Shown here piece after piece: positions 1 through 9,389 of a stretch of 64,000 bases of DNA. Made by a program: the position numbers and the translations under genes. The DNA lies in the NCBI GenBank assembly GCA_020628645.1, contig JAHDES010000018.1, positions 1 through 64,000 of the forward strand, given 5' to 3'. How positions within the stretch are numbered: the first letter of the stretch is position 1; the number at the start of each line of letters is the position of its first letter. The notes below the pieces were generated by a model. That model worked only from the letters and a program-made list of their open reading frames with translations, had not been told where the DNA came from and ran no database searches. Source of the DNA: Saprospiraceae bacterium. Lineage in GTDB: Bacteria > Bacteroidota > Bacteroidia > Chitinophagales > Saprospiraceae.

Positions 1-15
1 AATAACTAATACCAA

Positions 16-801
16 ATGAAAAAGTCAAATAGATTAATTAGTATTTTAGGAGTATTATTTTTACTCCTTTTGGGTTGTGATACAACTTCCAATACACAAA
101 ATGAAAATAATGCAAATAGAGGTTTACCCAATCCTAATAGTTGGTATAATCAAATTTCTTTCACCTGTGAGTCAAAAGGATATACCATTTCCATATTGAG
201 GAAATCAACTTGGCAAATAGGCGATTCCCCGTATAAAATACAACTTCAATATCATAGTACGATTGCTACGTATTGTAAAAAGGCAAGAAGAGATATACTC
301 GCTAATGCTTATAGTATAAGTCCAATATTTTATTCTTATAAGGTATCATCGAATGCACTTTGGGGAGAGTATTGTGATAATACAAATCAATGGATAATAG
401 GAGATGTATATTATGTAGTTTACCCCAATTCAGTTACTAATTCTGGGCCATTTACCACAAATATACTGCATAATTCTACGATTCATCTTGATATTATGAA
501 TATTAATGAATTAGTCACTTTATTTAACCAGCGATCTAGTTTTTCTGCTCCTACTTGTAGCGACCCATCTTGTCCAGATTGGGATGATAATGTTGATCCA
601 TCAAATGGAGATGACCCATATGAAACCTATCCCAATGGAAGATATTATGGGAGTAGAGATTTTATAAAGAAAATCAAAAAAATGTTATCAGAAGATGTCA
701 GATACATTGAACCTCAATCTAAAGGAAATGGTGGAATAATTATAATTCCTGATATAAGTGACCCCGATTTTTTAGAAGATAAATCTATGGTCAAGCAATA
801 A
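16..801 (+). CDS. hypothetical lipoprotein
   Basis: A 261-residue predicted outer-envelope lipoprotein of unknown function. The N-terminus is a basic start followed by a hydrophobic stretch that ends in a lipobox (LLLGC, Cys21), so signal peptidase II processing is expected. The mature part is rich in Asn, Tyr and Ser, with an acidic Asp/Pro segment around residues 180-205 holding two Cys (CSDPSC). I recognise no domain. Only 15 bases precede it, so its promoter and possible operon partners are outside the window. The gene downstream begins about 115 bases later with its own signal peptide. Confidence 0.8.
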   Translation: MKKSNRLISILGVLFLLLLGCDTTSNTQNENNANRGLPNPNSWYNQISFTCESKGYTISILRKSTWQIGDSPYKIQLQYHSTIATYCKKARRDILANAYSISPIFYSYKVSSNALWGEYCDNTNQWIIGDVYYVVYPNSVTNSGPFTTNILHNSTIHLDIMNINELVTLFNQRSSFSAPTCSDPSCPDWDDNVDPSNGDDPYETYPNGRYYGSRDFIKKIKKMLSEDVRYIEPQSKGNGGIIIIPDISDPDFLEDKSMVKQ

Positions 802-915
802 ATAATGCCTCAATCAATTATAAATTAAACATAAAAAAGGTGATGAAAAAATATTGTTGATTATCTTCGTTTGAAATTAATAAAGAATTTAGACATTTTA
901 AACCCCTTTAATCCA

Positions 916-1887
916 ATGAGATTACAATTTATCATATGGAGTTTTGTATTTGCGGTACCATTCGCTATTGGTCAAGAATTGAAAATCGCTACGTTCAATT
1001 GCGAATTTTTAAATAAGAAAAAAGTACATATCAAATATGGTTTATCGTTTAATTTAAATAGCGAATCGGATTCCATTCAACAATTTTGGGCTAATGAGAC
1101 AAATCGGCTTAACAAATTAGAAGAAGCAACGATTGAAGTAGCAAAGCATATTCAAACCATCGATGCTGATGTTATAGGTTTAACAGAAGTAGGAAAAGTT
1201 GAAGATGTAGAACTCCTTGTACAAGCACTTAAAGATTTAGGCTTGAATTATAGGTACATGGAAGTTGGGAAATCAACAGATTACACTACTGGACAACATG
1301 TCGCTTTTTTATCTAAATACAAATTGAGAAAAGTAGAATCCTCTTTTGAGAATAGAGGACTTTATTTTACCGAGGAAGATTTAGATGAGGTGGAAGAAAC
1401 AGGCATTAGTAAAGGAATGAAAGCCATGATCAAAGTCGATGGTAACGAAATTTATCTTTTCCTCCTTCATTTAAAATCAGAAAGAGGCGGTTATGAAAGT
1501 GATCAACAACGAATAAAACAAGCAGAATTGATTAGAAATGAATCCTTAACACTACTAAATGAAAATAAACATGTAATTATTCTAGGGGATTTTAATAGCG
1601 AAAAGCGCAATGAGGAATTACTTACCTTAAGAGGATTCAACGATATTTACCCAGAACTCATCCAAACTGGAGATAGTGATTATTTTGGGCATTCTTCTAT
1701 TCGATGGACCTATGAATTTGAAGGGGAGCGTGAGCAAATTGATCATATTTTGATGTCTATCTCTTTGAGTAAACTTTGTTATAGAAATACTTCTACTAGA
1801 ATGGGAATTGAATCTTCTATTTTAGAAACTGGAAACTCCTTTGTTTCAGATCATAATGCATTTGTTGTATCATTACTATTTCGATGA
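916..1887 (+). CDS. exported endonuclease/exonuclease/phosphatase family protein
   Basis: A member of the DNase I-like (EEP) fold, which hydrolyses phosphodiester or phosphate-ester bonds with divalent metal. The frame is open from a TTG at 871, but the ATG at 916 starts directly at a signal peptide (residues 1-20, ending AIGQ), so I chose it; the product is 323 residues. Family motifs appear in order: TFNCEF (Asn28), GLTEV (metal-ligand Glu91), HLKSE, GDFNSE, and the C-terminal SDHNAF with the catalytic Asp312-His313 pair. All catalytic positions look intact, so an active exported nuclease or phosphatase is likely. The substrate cannot be read from sequence. A second EEP protein lies at 8127-9149. 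Confidence 0.85.
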   Translation: MRLQFIIWSFVFAVPFAIGQELKIATFNCEFLNKKKVHIKYGLSFNLNSESDSIQQFWANETNRLNKLEEATIEVAKHIQTIDADVIGLTEVGKVEDVELLVQALKDLGLNYRYMEVGKSTDYTTGQHVAFLSKYKLRKVESSFENRGLYFTEEDLDEVEETGISKGMKAMIKVDGNEIYLFLLHLKSERGGYESDQQRIKQAELIRNESLTLLNENKHVIILGDFNSEKRNEELLTLRGFNDIYPELIQTGDSDYFGHSSIRWTYEFEGEREQIDHILMSISLSKLCYRNTSTRMGIESSILETGNSFVSDHNAFVVSLLFR

Positions 1888-1960
1888 TTTTTGAATTTTT
1901 TGCCCTACAAAATTCTTAATAATTAAGTTGATTTAATACACAAGGATTTAAAAGAATTGG

Positions 1961-1968
1961 TAAATTTG
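1961..1968 (+). promoter_or_regulatory. putative -7 promoter element
   Basis: TAAATTTG fits the Bacteroidota -7 consensus TAnnTTTG and lies 31 bases before the ATG of the alpha/beta hydrolase gene. I see no clear -33 TTTG at the usual spacing. Confidence 0.4.
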
Positions 1969-1999
1969 CTTCCCCACATTATGAGATTACAAAGCAAAT

Positions 2000-2959
2000 A
2001 TGCCATTTATACATTCTACTTATCGACCTCCATTTTTATTAAGTAATAACCATTTACAAACGATCATTCCTGCGCTTTTTCGTAAAGTCGATTTCGAATA
2101 CACCTCAAGAGAACGGATCGAATTCCCAGATGGTGATTTTGTAGATATAGATTGGTCTAAAAAAGGGGCTAAAAAGCTAGTTTTAGTTACTCATGGATTA
2201 GAAGGAAGTGCGGATCGTCATTATATCAAAGGCGTTTTAAAAGAAGCACAGCAAAGAGGATGGGATGGAGCAGGATTCAATCTTCGCTCTTGTAGTGGAG
2301 AAATGAATCGCTTGATGAAAACCTATCACAGTGGGGCTACTCAAGATTTGAAATGGGTCATTGAACATATTATTGAGCAGTATAATTATGAATCTATAGC
2401 GCTTGTCGGTTTTAGTTTAGGAGGTAATTTAACTTTAAAATATTTGGGAGAGGAAAGTAAAAAATTACCCGCTATCATCAAAAAAGGAGTAGGAGTTTCT
2501 GTCCCTTGTGATTTAGTTGGCAGTGCCAAACGAATTGGTAAATGGGATAATCGAATTTATATCAAACGATTTTTAAGTACCCTTATTCCCAAAGTCGAAG
2601 AAAAAGAACAGCAATTCCCTGATGCCATGGATTATTCTCCAGCTAAAACGGCTCGTAATTTCTTTGAATTTGATGGCGGTTTCACAGCTCCTGCCAATGG
2701 TTATTCCAGTGCTTTAGATTATTACACGCGAGCAAGCAGCCTTCCTGATTTTCCTAAAATCAATATCCCTTTTTTATTATTAAATGCAAAAGATGACAGT
2801 TTTTTGGGGGAAAAATGTTATCCCAAAGAATTAGCTCAAAAAAGCGATTTATTTCATCTCGAAACACCCGATCATGGAGGACATGTAGGATTTCTTACCT
2901 TGGGTGAAAAAGGACGCTATTGGTCGGATATTCGGATTATGGATTTTATACAAGCCTAA
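2000..2959 (+). CDS. YheT-like alpha/beta hydrolase
   Basis: A 319-residue cytoplasmic alpha/beta-fold hydrolase of the YheT/ABHD1-3 group (COG0429). The N-terminus carries the family hallmark, a Pro-Pro turn followed by NNHLQTIIP (residues 16-24). The oxyanion region is THGLEGS (64-70), the nucleophile elbow GFSLGG holds Ser139, Asp265 sits in NAKDDSF, and His295 in HGGHVGF completes the triad. No signal peptide is present. Members are esterases or lipases of uncertain physiological substrate. It is preceded by a -7 box and followed by a 113-base gap before the TamB-like gene. Confidence 0.88.
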   Translation: MPFIHSTYRPPFLLSNNHLQTIIPALFRKVDFEYTSRERIEFPDGDFVDIDWSKKGAKKLVLVTHGLEGSADRHYIKGVLKEAQQRGWDGAGFNLRSCSGEMNRLMKTYHSGATQDLKWVIEHIIEQYNYESIALVGFSLGGNLTLKYLGEESKKLPAIIKKGVGVSVPCDLVGSAKRIGKWDNRIYIKRFLSTLIPKVEEKEQQFPDAMDYSPAKTARNFFEFDGGFTAPANGYSSALDYYTRASSLPDFPKINIPFLLLNAKDDSFLGEKCYPKELAQKSDLFHLETPDHGGHVGFLTLGEKGRYWSDIRIMDFIQA

Positions 2960-3018
2960 AGCCTTCTTAGAAGGGGTTAAAAAACTCTTAAAACCGCCTT
3001 TTACAAGATAGAAAAGCG

Positions 3019-3026
3019 TACTTTTG
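3019..3026 (+). promoter_or_regulatory. putative -7 promoter element of the TamB-like gene
   Basis: TACTTTTG matches TAnnTTTG exactly and lies 46 bases before the ATG at 3073. The -33 region is weak (a T run near 2999). Confidence 0.4.
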
Positions 3027-3072
3027 TAGTTAATTTAGTAGTAACCCATATTCCAAGCTTTTACTCATATTA

Positions 3073-6000
3073 ATGACAAATAACAAGGATCTAAATAAAC
3101 TGGTTGGCGATAAAAAACAACGTCATTTTTGGCGGGGTGTTCGTCGCTGGATGATCCGTTTGTCAGTTCTTTTTATCTTCTTGTTTATTGTAATTTGGGC
3201 ATTGTTTCAAAACAAGGATTTCCAAAACTGGTTAGTGGATAAAGTGACGGTTTCCCTTTCTGAACGATTGGGTACAAATGTGGAGATTCAAAAAGTAGAT
3301 TTTGAATTCTTTGATCGCCTCAATTTTGACCAATTCTATGTAGAAGATACGAATGGAGATACTCTATTGATGAGTGAAGAATTGAGTGTTAATCTCAATA
3401 CTAACGTAATTTCCCTTCTGCAACAACGACTGGAAATTACAGATATTTATCTCAATAATACAGATTTTTACCTGCGACGAGATTCTGGCGTTTATGATGA
3501 TCATGTGCAGTTACTCATTCAACGGCTAGTTGAACCTGATACCACCACTCAAGATCAAACATCAACATCCCCCAATAAAAGTAATTTTCACTTAGATTTA
3601 GATTATATCTACTTGACCAATGCTCGTTTTCACAAATTGGATGGACTTCGAGGGCAAGATATGCACATTTACGCTAAAGAAGGCGAAATCAAGATGGATC
3701 AAATTGATTTTCAACAAAAACAATTGGATGTTGAGCATCTCGAATTTTGTGGCGTTCATATGACCATTGATGAGTATGAACGAAATGAAGATTTCTTTAA
3801 TGAGTGGTATTATTTTATTCCTCCTGAACAACTAGAAGCAGAAGCAACGTATAATGCACTTTCAGAAGAAGAACGCGCTCGATTCGATAGTATTCCTCAT
3901 AGTTTTGTTTATACTATTGGACGAGTTGATGTTACAGATGCTAGCTTGATTGTCAATAATTTACGAAATGAACCCGTCAAAACAAAACCAGATGATGTAT
4001 TAGATTTTAATCGTTTGGATGTTTATGATATTGCTATTGCCATAGAAGATTATCGGTATGAGGATGAGACTTTTTATGGTACCATTGAGCATGTTTCTTG
4101 TAATGAACGATCTGGTTTTGAATTAAAAAGTCTGTCTACACATGGCTTTGTCTCTCCTACAAGGGCAGAATTTAATGATCTTATCATCAATACACCTTAT
4201 AGTACGGCTGGCGACACCTTGATTTTTAAATATAGCACCTATGAAGACTTCTGGGAATTTCCTGACAAAGTTAGAATGGATATTCGATTTACAGATGCCT
4301 TAGTTGCTTTAGAAGATGTGATGACTTTTGCACCTAAATTAGAAGAAAATACCTTTTTTAAAAATAACAAAAAAGAACTAATACGCATAGATGGTCGAAT
4401 TACAGGAAAAATTAATAATCTTCGTGGACGAAATTTAGATATTCATTTAGGAGAAAAAACTTGGTTTAAAGGAAAATTTAGTACCCGTAATTTAGCGATT
4501 CGTAATGAAGAATATGCCAACCTTCGACTCGATTTATTACAAACGGATATGCTCACCCTACGCTCGTTGATTCCTAATTTCAATCCTCCTGATAATTTTG
4601 ATAAGCTGGGCAATCTTAACTTTAGTGGTCGTTTTGATGGTTTCTTTAATGATTTCGTAGCAGATGGAGATTTACAGACTGATTTAGGGCGTACAGTCAT
4701 GGACATGCAAATGAAATTAAAAGGAGGGCGAGCCAATGCAGCGTATACAGGAAACTTAGCATTAATTGATTTTGATTTAGCCCAATGGACAGATAATCCT
4801 GACTTCGGAAGAGTTTCTTTTAGCTCAAAAGTAACTGATGGATACGGGCTTACCCTACAAACCTTAAATACAAAACTCAGTGCCAATATTCAAACTTTTC
4901 CCTTCAAAGGTTATGAATATCAAAATCTAACCATGGAAGGCGCCCTTAAAGAAAATTACTTCAATGGAGATTTCTCCATTCGAGATGATAATATTGATTT
5001 TGCGTTCCATGGGAGCATTGATTTTGAAGGGGAAGTACCGGCATTTGACTTTGATGCCCATGTAAATCGTCTGGCCCTTCAAAACTTAAATTTGAGCCAA
5101 AAAGATTACACCTTGTATGGTGATATTGATTTAAATTTAATGGGAAATAACATTTCAGACATGTTAGGTGTCATTTCCTTACATGAAATTGGAATAGTTG
5201 AAAATGACACCACCTATTATAATGTAGACGATATTTATATTAGTTCGCGCAAAGATAGTATTGGACAGAAAGATTTTCGGGTACAATCCACAGTTTTAGA
5301 TGCCAAATTAAAAGGAGATTTTGAAATTGATAAAGTACCCAATGATCTACTTCGTTATTTTGTAAATTTATATCCTTCTTATGCTAAAAAACTAGGCATT
5401 CGAGCACCAGAAAAATATACCTCCAATAGTAATTTCGATTTTGATTTAACTATTTTCAACACCCAAAATTTAACCCGTTTAATCAATCCTCGAATTGATA
5501 CCATTAAAGGATTAAAACTAAAGGGTCGTTTTGATCAAATTCATGATGAAGTAGACTTTGATCTTTCTTTGCCTTATTTTCAATTTGATAGTTTACGCAT
5601 CAATAATATTAATCTACTTACTGCTGTAAATGAAGGAAATTCACAACATATTATTGCTACTCAAGCTATACAACAAAAAGGTCGATCCTTAATTGATCAG
5701 GCAGACATTAATGCATTTGTTGATAATGATACAGCGAGAATCACCGTCTACTTCCCCAATTTTACTGATTTTTTTGATGACCTGTTCCTAGAGTCAAAAT
5801 TATTTATTACACAAGATGATAAAGTCCAATTAAGCTTTTTACCTTCTCGTATTGAAATGTTAGATGATCAATGGGAAATTCCTAAAAATAATTTTATTCA
5901 GTTTGGAGAAAAATCAGTTTTCACTAATGAGTTTCGATTATTTTCAGGGGATAAAAACATTGCACTTAACAGTAAAGGGAGACGCGGTCTTCAGTTATTG

Positions 6001-8130
6001 TTGGATGGATTTAACGCCAGTTTCATAGATGAAGTTTGGGATTATGATAAACTGGATTTTGAAGGACCATTTCGTTTAGAAGCTGTTACAGAAGATATTT
6101 ATACGCTTACAGAAATGGCTGCAGTTATAGAACTGGATACCTTACGTGTAAATGGAGATGATTGGGGAGCGTTCCAGTTAAATGCTTCATTACCTTCTTT
6201 AACGGATAAATTAGAGACCTATATTTCAATAGCAAATGATACTTCTCAACTGATTGTGGAGGGTTTTTATATTCCACCTAAGGCAAAAGTAGCGTATAAG
6301 AATGGCTATTTTCGCCCCAATGAGTTTTCAGCTAAAATTGATATTGGAAATTATCCCTTAAAAATTGCAGAATATTTTATTACCTCTGGAATATCTGAAA
6401 CCGTGGGCTCATTTAATGCCAATGCACGTATTTTTGGTATTCCTAAAAAACCAGAAATTGAAGGAGAACTTCGAGTTTTTGATGGTGCTTTAAATATAGA
6501 TTATTTAGGAACTCGATATTATATCCATGATCAAGCCGCTCAATTAACCAGTACATTATTTGATGCGACTGGAAGTGTAGTGCGAGATAAATTTGGTAAT
6601 ACTGCTAATGTTTTTGGAGGAATTGCACATGACAACCTCAAAAATTTGAGATTAGCTGCTCGTATTGAGGCAGATCGTTTTCTTGCATTGGATACCGATA
6701 AAGAAGATAATCCATTATACTATGGACAAGGTATCGGAAGTGGAATAGTGAATTTTTCTGGATCGTTTCGTCAGGCCAATATTTCTGCTACTGCTGTTAC
6801 AGGTGAGGGGACAAGGTTGGTAATTCCAGTAAATTATGATGAAGATGGTTCGGAAGTAAGCTTTATTGAATTTATTGATCCTGAAGAACAAAAAACTACA
6901 GATGAAAATCCTTTTGAAATACGGGGAGTCAATGTGGATTTAAATTTACAAATGACGGACCAAGCAGAAACACTAATCGTGTTTGATGAACGTACTGGTG
7001 ACATTTTGAAAGGTAAAGGAGAAGGAAATTTAAAGATAGGAGTAACACGAACAGGCGATTTTACGATGTATGGCACGTATGATGTGGCAGAAGGCGAATA
7101 TTTATTTACGTGGACATTACCCAATACTGATTTATTAGTGGTCAACAAACCTTTTATTGTAAAACAAGGAGGAACAATACGTTGGTTTGGTGATCCTTTT
7201 GAGGCACAAATTAATCTGGAAGCAGAATATAAAGGATTAAAAACGTCTACTTATAATTTGATAGCTGAGTATTTAGAATTTAATATTAATGAAGTACTCG
7301 CTTTAGAAGCTCGTCAGGCGACAGCTGTAGATTTAAAAATGTTTTTAAAAGGAGAACTCTTACAACCCAATATTTCCTTTGACATCAATTTGCCTGATGT
7401 TACTAGAGAGTTAGCTTCTTTTGTAGATAATAAAATTCGAGTTTTAAAGCAAGATGCCAATGAGTTGAATCGCCAAGTATTTGGTTTATTGGTATTAGGG
7501 GTATTTTTACCTTCTTCAAATGTTAGTTCTTCTCAAACGGGAGGAGCCCTACAAGTTGCGACCAATACCTTATCACAAGTGGTTTCTAGTCAGCTTTCAA
7601 TGTACGTAACGGAATGGTTTAGAGAAGAATTTATAAAGGAAGGTGGAGCAATTTCTAATCTAACCATCAATGTAAATTATAATCAATTCGCAAATAATGA
7701 TTTCAATTCTGTATTGAATGGAAGAAGTGAATTAAGTTTAAATCCAAGTCTTTATTTTTTAAATGATCGACTAAGTTTAAATTTAGATGTTGATTTTGGA
7801 TTTGGTGGGAATAATGCTATTCAAGGAAGTACTGCCCAATTTACAGGTTATAATTTTTCAGCTGAGTATTCTATTACAGAAGATCGACGATTGAAAGTTC
7901 GTGTGTATAATAGATACGATCAAACTTTACGGACCTTGATTGATAATCGTATTGATGTAGGGGCGGGTATTCGTTATAAACGAGAATTTAATACCATCAA
8001 AGAATTGAGAGAAACCCTCAAACAAGAACGAAAGGAGAAGAAAGAAAAACGCCAAATCAAAAAAGCGAATCGTAAAGAAGAAAAAGCCAAACGAAGAGAA
8101 GAAAAAGCTAAACTTAAACGCTCCAATTAA
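3073..8130 (+). CDS. tamB: TamB/DUF490-type translocation and assembly protein
   Basis: A 1685-residue AsmA/TamB-like protein, the kind that spans the periplasm as a long beta-rich groove and is linked to outer-membrane protein insertion or lipid transport. Residues about 28-48 form one hydrophobic anchor after a basic cytoplasmic start. The body is repetitive beta-rich sequence with many isolated Asn/Asp/Phe motifs. The last third (about residues 1200-1600) has the DUF490/TamB features, including the tract with QGGTIRWFGDPF and the segment around GELLQPNISFDI. The final 40 residues are a Lys/Glu/Arg-rich tail. No BamA-type TamA partner is adjacent, as is common in Bacteroidota. Its stop overlaps the stop of the convergent gene on the minus strand by four bases. 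Confidence 0.9.
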   Translation: MTNNKDLNKLVGDKKQRHFWRGVRRWMIRLSVLFIFLFIVIWALFQNKDFQNWLVDKVTVSLSERLGTNVEIQKVDFEFFDRLNFDQFYVEDTNGDTLLMSEELSVNLNTNVISLLQQRLEITDIYLNNTDFYLRRDSGVYDDHVQLLIQRLVEPDTTTQDQTSTSPNKSNFHLDLDYIYLTNARFHKLDGLRGQDMHIYAKEGEIKMDQIDFQQKQLDVEHLEFCGVHMTIDEYERNEDFFNEWYYFIPPEQLEAEATYNALSEEERARFDSIPHSFVYTIGRVDVTDASLIVNNLRNEPVKTKPDDVLDFNRLDVYDIAIAIEDYRYEDETFYGTIEHVSCNERSGFELKSLSTHGFVSPTRAEFNDLIINTPYSTAGDTLIFKYSTYEDFWEFPDKVRMDIRFTDALVALEDVMTFAPKLEENTFFKNNKKELIRIDGRITGKINNLRGRNLDIHLGEKTWFKGKFSTRNLAIRNEEYANLRLDLLQTDMLTLRSLIPNFNPPDNFDKLGNLNFSGRFDGFFNDFVADGDLQTDLGRTVMDMQMKLKGGRANAAYTGNLALIDFDLAQWTDNPDFGRVSFSSKVTDGYGLTLQTLNTKLSANIQTFPFKGYEYQNLTMEGALKENYFNGDFSIRDDNIDFAFHGSIDFEGEVPAFDFDAHVNRLALQNLNLSQKDYTLYGDIDLNLMGNNISDMLGVISLHEIGIVENDTTYYNVDDIYISSRKDSIGQKDFRVQSTVLDAKLKGDFEIDKVPNDLLRYFVNLYPSYAKKLGIRAPEKYTSNSNFDFDLTIFNTQNLTRLINPRIDTIKGLKLKGRFDQIHDEVDFDLSLPYFQFDSLRINNINLLTAVNEGNSQHIIATQAIQQKGRSLIDQADINAFVDNDTARITVYFPNFTDFFDDLFLESKLFITQDDKVQLSFLPSRIEMLDDQWEIPKNNFIQFGEKSVFTNEFRLFSGDKNIALNSKGRRGLQLLLDGFNASFIDEVWDYDKLDFEGPFRLEAVTEDIYTLTEMAAVIELDTLRVNGDDWGAFQLNASLPSLTDKLETYISIANDTSQLIVEGFYIPPKAKVAYKNGYFRPNEFSAKIDIGNYPLKIAEYFITSGISETVGSFNANARIFGIPKKPEIEGELRVFDGALNIDYLGTRYYIHDQAAQLTSTLFDATGSVVRDKFGNTANVFGGIAHDNLKNLRLAARIEADRFLALDTDKEDNPLYYGQGIGSGIVNFSGSFRQANISATAVTGEGTRLVIPVNYDEDGSEVSFIEFIDPEEQKTTDENPFEIRGVNVDLNLQMTDQAETLIVFDERTGDILKGKGEGNLKIGVTRTGDFTMYGTYDVAEGEYLFTWTLPNTDLLVVNKPFIVKQGGTIRWFGDPFEAQINLEAEYKGLKTSTYNLIAEYLEFNINEVLALEARQATAVDLKMFLKGELLQPNISFDINLPDVTRELASFVDNKIRVLKQDANELNRQVFGLLVLGVFLPSSNVSSSQTGGALQVATNTLSQVVSSQLSMYVTEWFREEFIKEGGAISNLTINVNYNQFANNDFNSVLNGRSELSLNPSLYFLNDRLSLNLDVDFGFGGNNAIQGSTAQFTGYNFSAEYSITEDRRLKVRVYNRYDQTLRTLIDNRIDVGAGIRYKREFNTIKELRETLKQERKEKKEKRQIKKANRKEEKAKRREEKAKLKRSN

Positions 8131-9149
8131 TACACCATCAAGTCTAGTTTGATCGGCAAATGATCGCTATAACCACCATAATAATTGGGGCCGCCATAGG
8201 TGCGATTGGGAGTAGGGCCATATTTTTTGCTATTGTATAAAATCCAATCTTCTTTGAAAATAGTTAATTCCCCTGCTTTGATAGAGCCAGTCTTTAACAA
8301 TGCTTTTGAAACGATAAATTGATCCAACATATTCCAATTTCCACGATAATTATACGTACCTAAGCCTGCTTGATCTTTTGCAGCAGATACATTGTATAAA
8401 AGAGAAACTTTATCTTGATTCGTACTACAAGAAAGCGTCTCTACTACACTTTTGTTATCTGTTTCATCATTAAAATCACCCGTGATAATGATATTCGCTT
8501 CAGGATTTTTCTTCGCAATTTCATCCACTCGATTTTTAAGATAATTCGCTACATGTACGCGTTTGGGTTGACTTGCCTCCAAACCGCCTCGTCTAGAAGG
8601 CCAATGATTGATAAATAAATTCAACGGTTGACCACTTAGTTTTCCATTGATTTCTAGAATATCTCTAGAGGTATAACCTTTTTCAATTTCATCAGGAAAA
8701 GGAATTCTAATTTTATCACTATTCAATACCTCAAAATGCTTTTTTTGATATAAAAAGGCGACATCAATTCCGCGCATATCAGGCGAATCATAATGCACGA
8801 TTCCGTAATTGTAATTTTTTAACAAAGGCCTTGCCACTAAATCTTTCAAAACAGCATTATTCTCTACTTCTGACAAACCAATCAAAGTAGGAAAACCCAA
8901 TCCTTCTATAACTTTTGCTAAACTATTTAGCTTTTTAAAATATCGCTCTGTATTCCATTTTTTTTCTCCCGTTGGGGTAAATTCATCATCAAATTTCACA
9001 GGATGATTAAGCGTGTCAAAAAGATTTTCAACATTATAAAAAGCACAAGAAAATTGTTGGGCAGCAGTCGTTTGAGCCACTTGTTTGGTCTTACAAGCAC
9101 TTAATAAACAAATAATGAGAATGCTAAAAAAAATAGGGAGATAACGCAT
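8127..9149 (-). CDS. lipoprotein of the endonuclease/exonuclease/phosphatase family
   Basis: A 340-residue DNase I-like metallo-phosphoesterase anchored as a lipoprotein. The frame stays open back to 9275, but the ATG at 9149 opens directly onto a signal peptide ending LLSAC (Cys19), so that start is preferred; the upstream 42 codons cover a hairpin-rich intergenic stretch. Motifs are FYNVENLF (Asn in the first strand), GLSEVEN (metal Glu), HWPSRRGG, GDFNDE and SDHLPI near the C-terminus, so the active site looks complete. It is a cousin of the protein at 916-1887 but differs in length and anchoring. It ends back-to-back with the TamB-like gene. Confidence 0.87.
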   Translation of the reverse strand: MRYLPIFFSILIICLLSACKTKQVAQTTAAQQFSCAFYNVENLFDTLNHPVKFDDEFTPTGEKKWNTERYFKKLNSLAKVIEGLGFPTLIGLSEVENNAVLKDLVARPLLKNYNYGIVHYDSPDMRGIDVAFLYQKKHFEVLNSDKIRIPFPDEIEKGYTSRDILEINGKLSGQPLNLFINHWPSRRGGLEASQPKRVHVANYLKNRVDEIAKKNPEANIIITGDFNDETDNKSVVETLSCSTNQDKVSLLYNVSAAKDQAGLGTYNYRGNWNMLDQFIVSKALLKTGSIKAGELTIFKEDWILYNSKKYGPTPNRTYGGPNYYGGYSDHLPIKLDLMVY

Positions 9150-9210
9150 ATTAGTATTAATTTCCTGTAAAGATAGAAAAACATAAATCATCCCTGATTT
9201 TTGTGGATAT

Positions 9211-9303
9211 ATTTCGTTACTTAGTAGCGAAATGTGGACAAAAGTGCCTTCGGCACGGGATAAGTGAATAATCACATTCTCGAAAATCGCTAGAAACGAT
9301 TTT
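9211..9303. repeat. cluster of three intergenic hairpins
   Basis: Three inverted repeats follow one another in less than 100 bases between two minus-strand genes: 9211-9233 (ATTTCG arms, 11 bp with one mismatch), 9244-9256 (GTGCC-TTC-GGCAC) and 9283-9303 (AAAATCG arms, 7-base loop). None has a clean T-run on the minus strand, so this is not an obvious terminator. Confidence 0.5.
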
Positions 9304-9389
9304 TATATCTACCTTCAGCCTATAGCTCTTTTGTATTGATAAAAATTCGGGATGATTCAAGTTTCTGAGATAAAATTAGCTTGAACCTC

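Noticed and set aside
871-915. Longer N-terminus from TTG for the EEP protein
   Set aside because: The extra 15 codons precede a complete signal peptide starting at the ATG at 916.
4443-4886. 147-codon minus-strand frame inside the TamB-like gene
   Set aside because: It is antisense to a well-supported long coding frame, has no domain or signal, and similar antisense frames occur throughout.
9150-9275. Longer N-terminus for the lipoprotein EEP gene
   Set aside because: These 42 codons cross hairpins in the intergenic stretch and would bury the lipobox; the ATG at 9149 fits a signal peptide.
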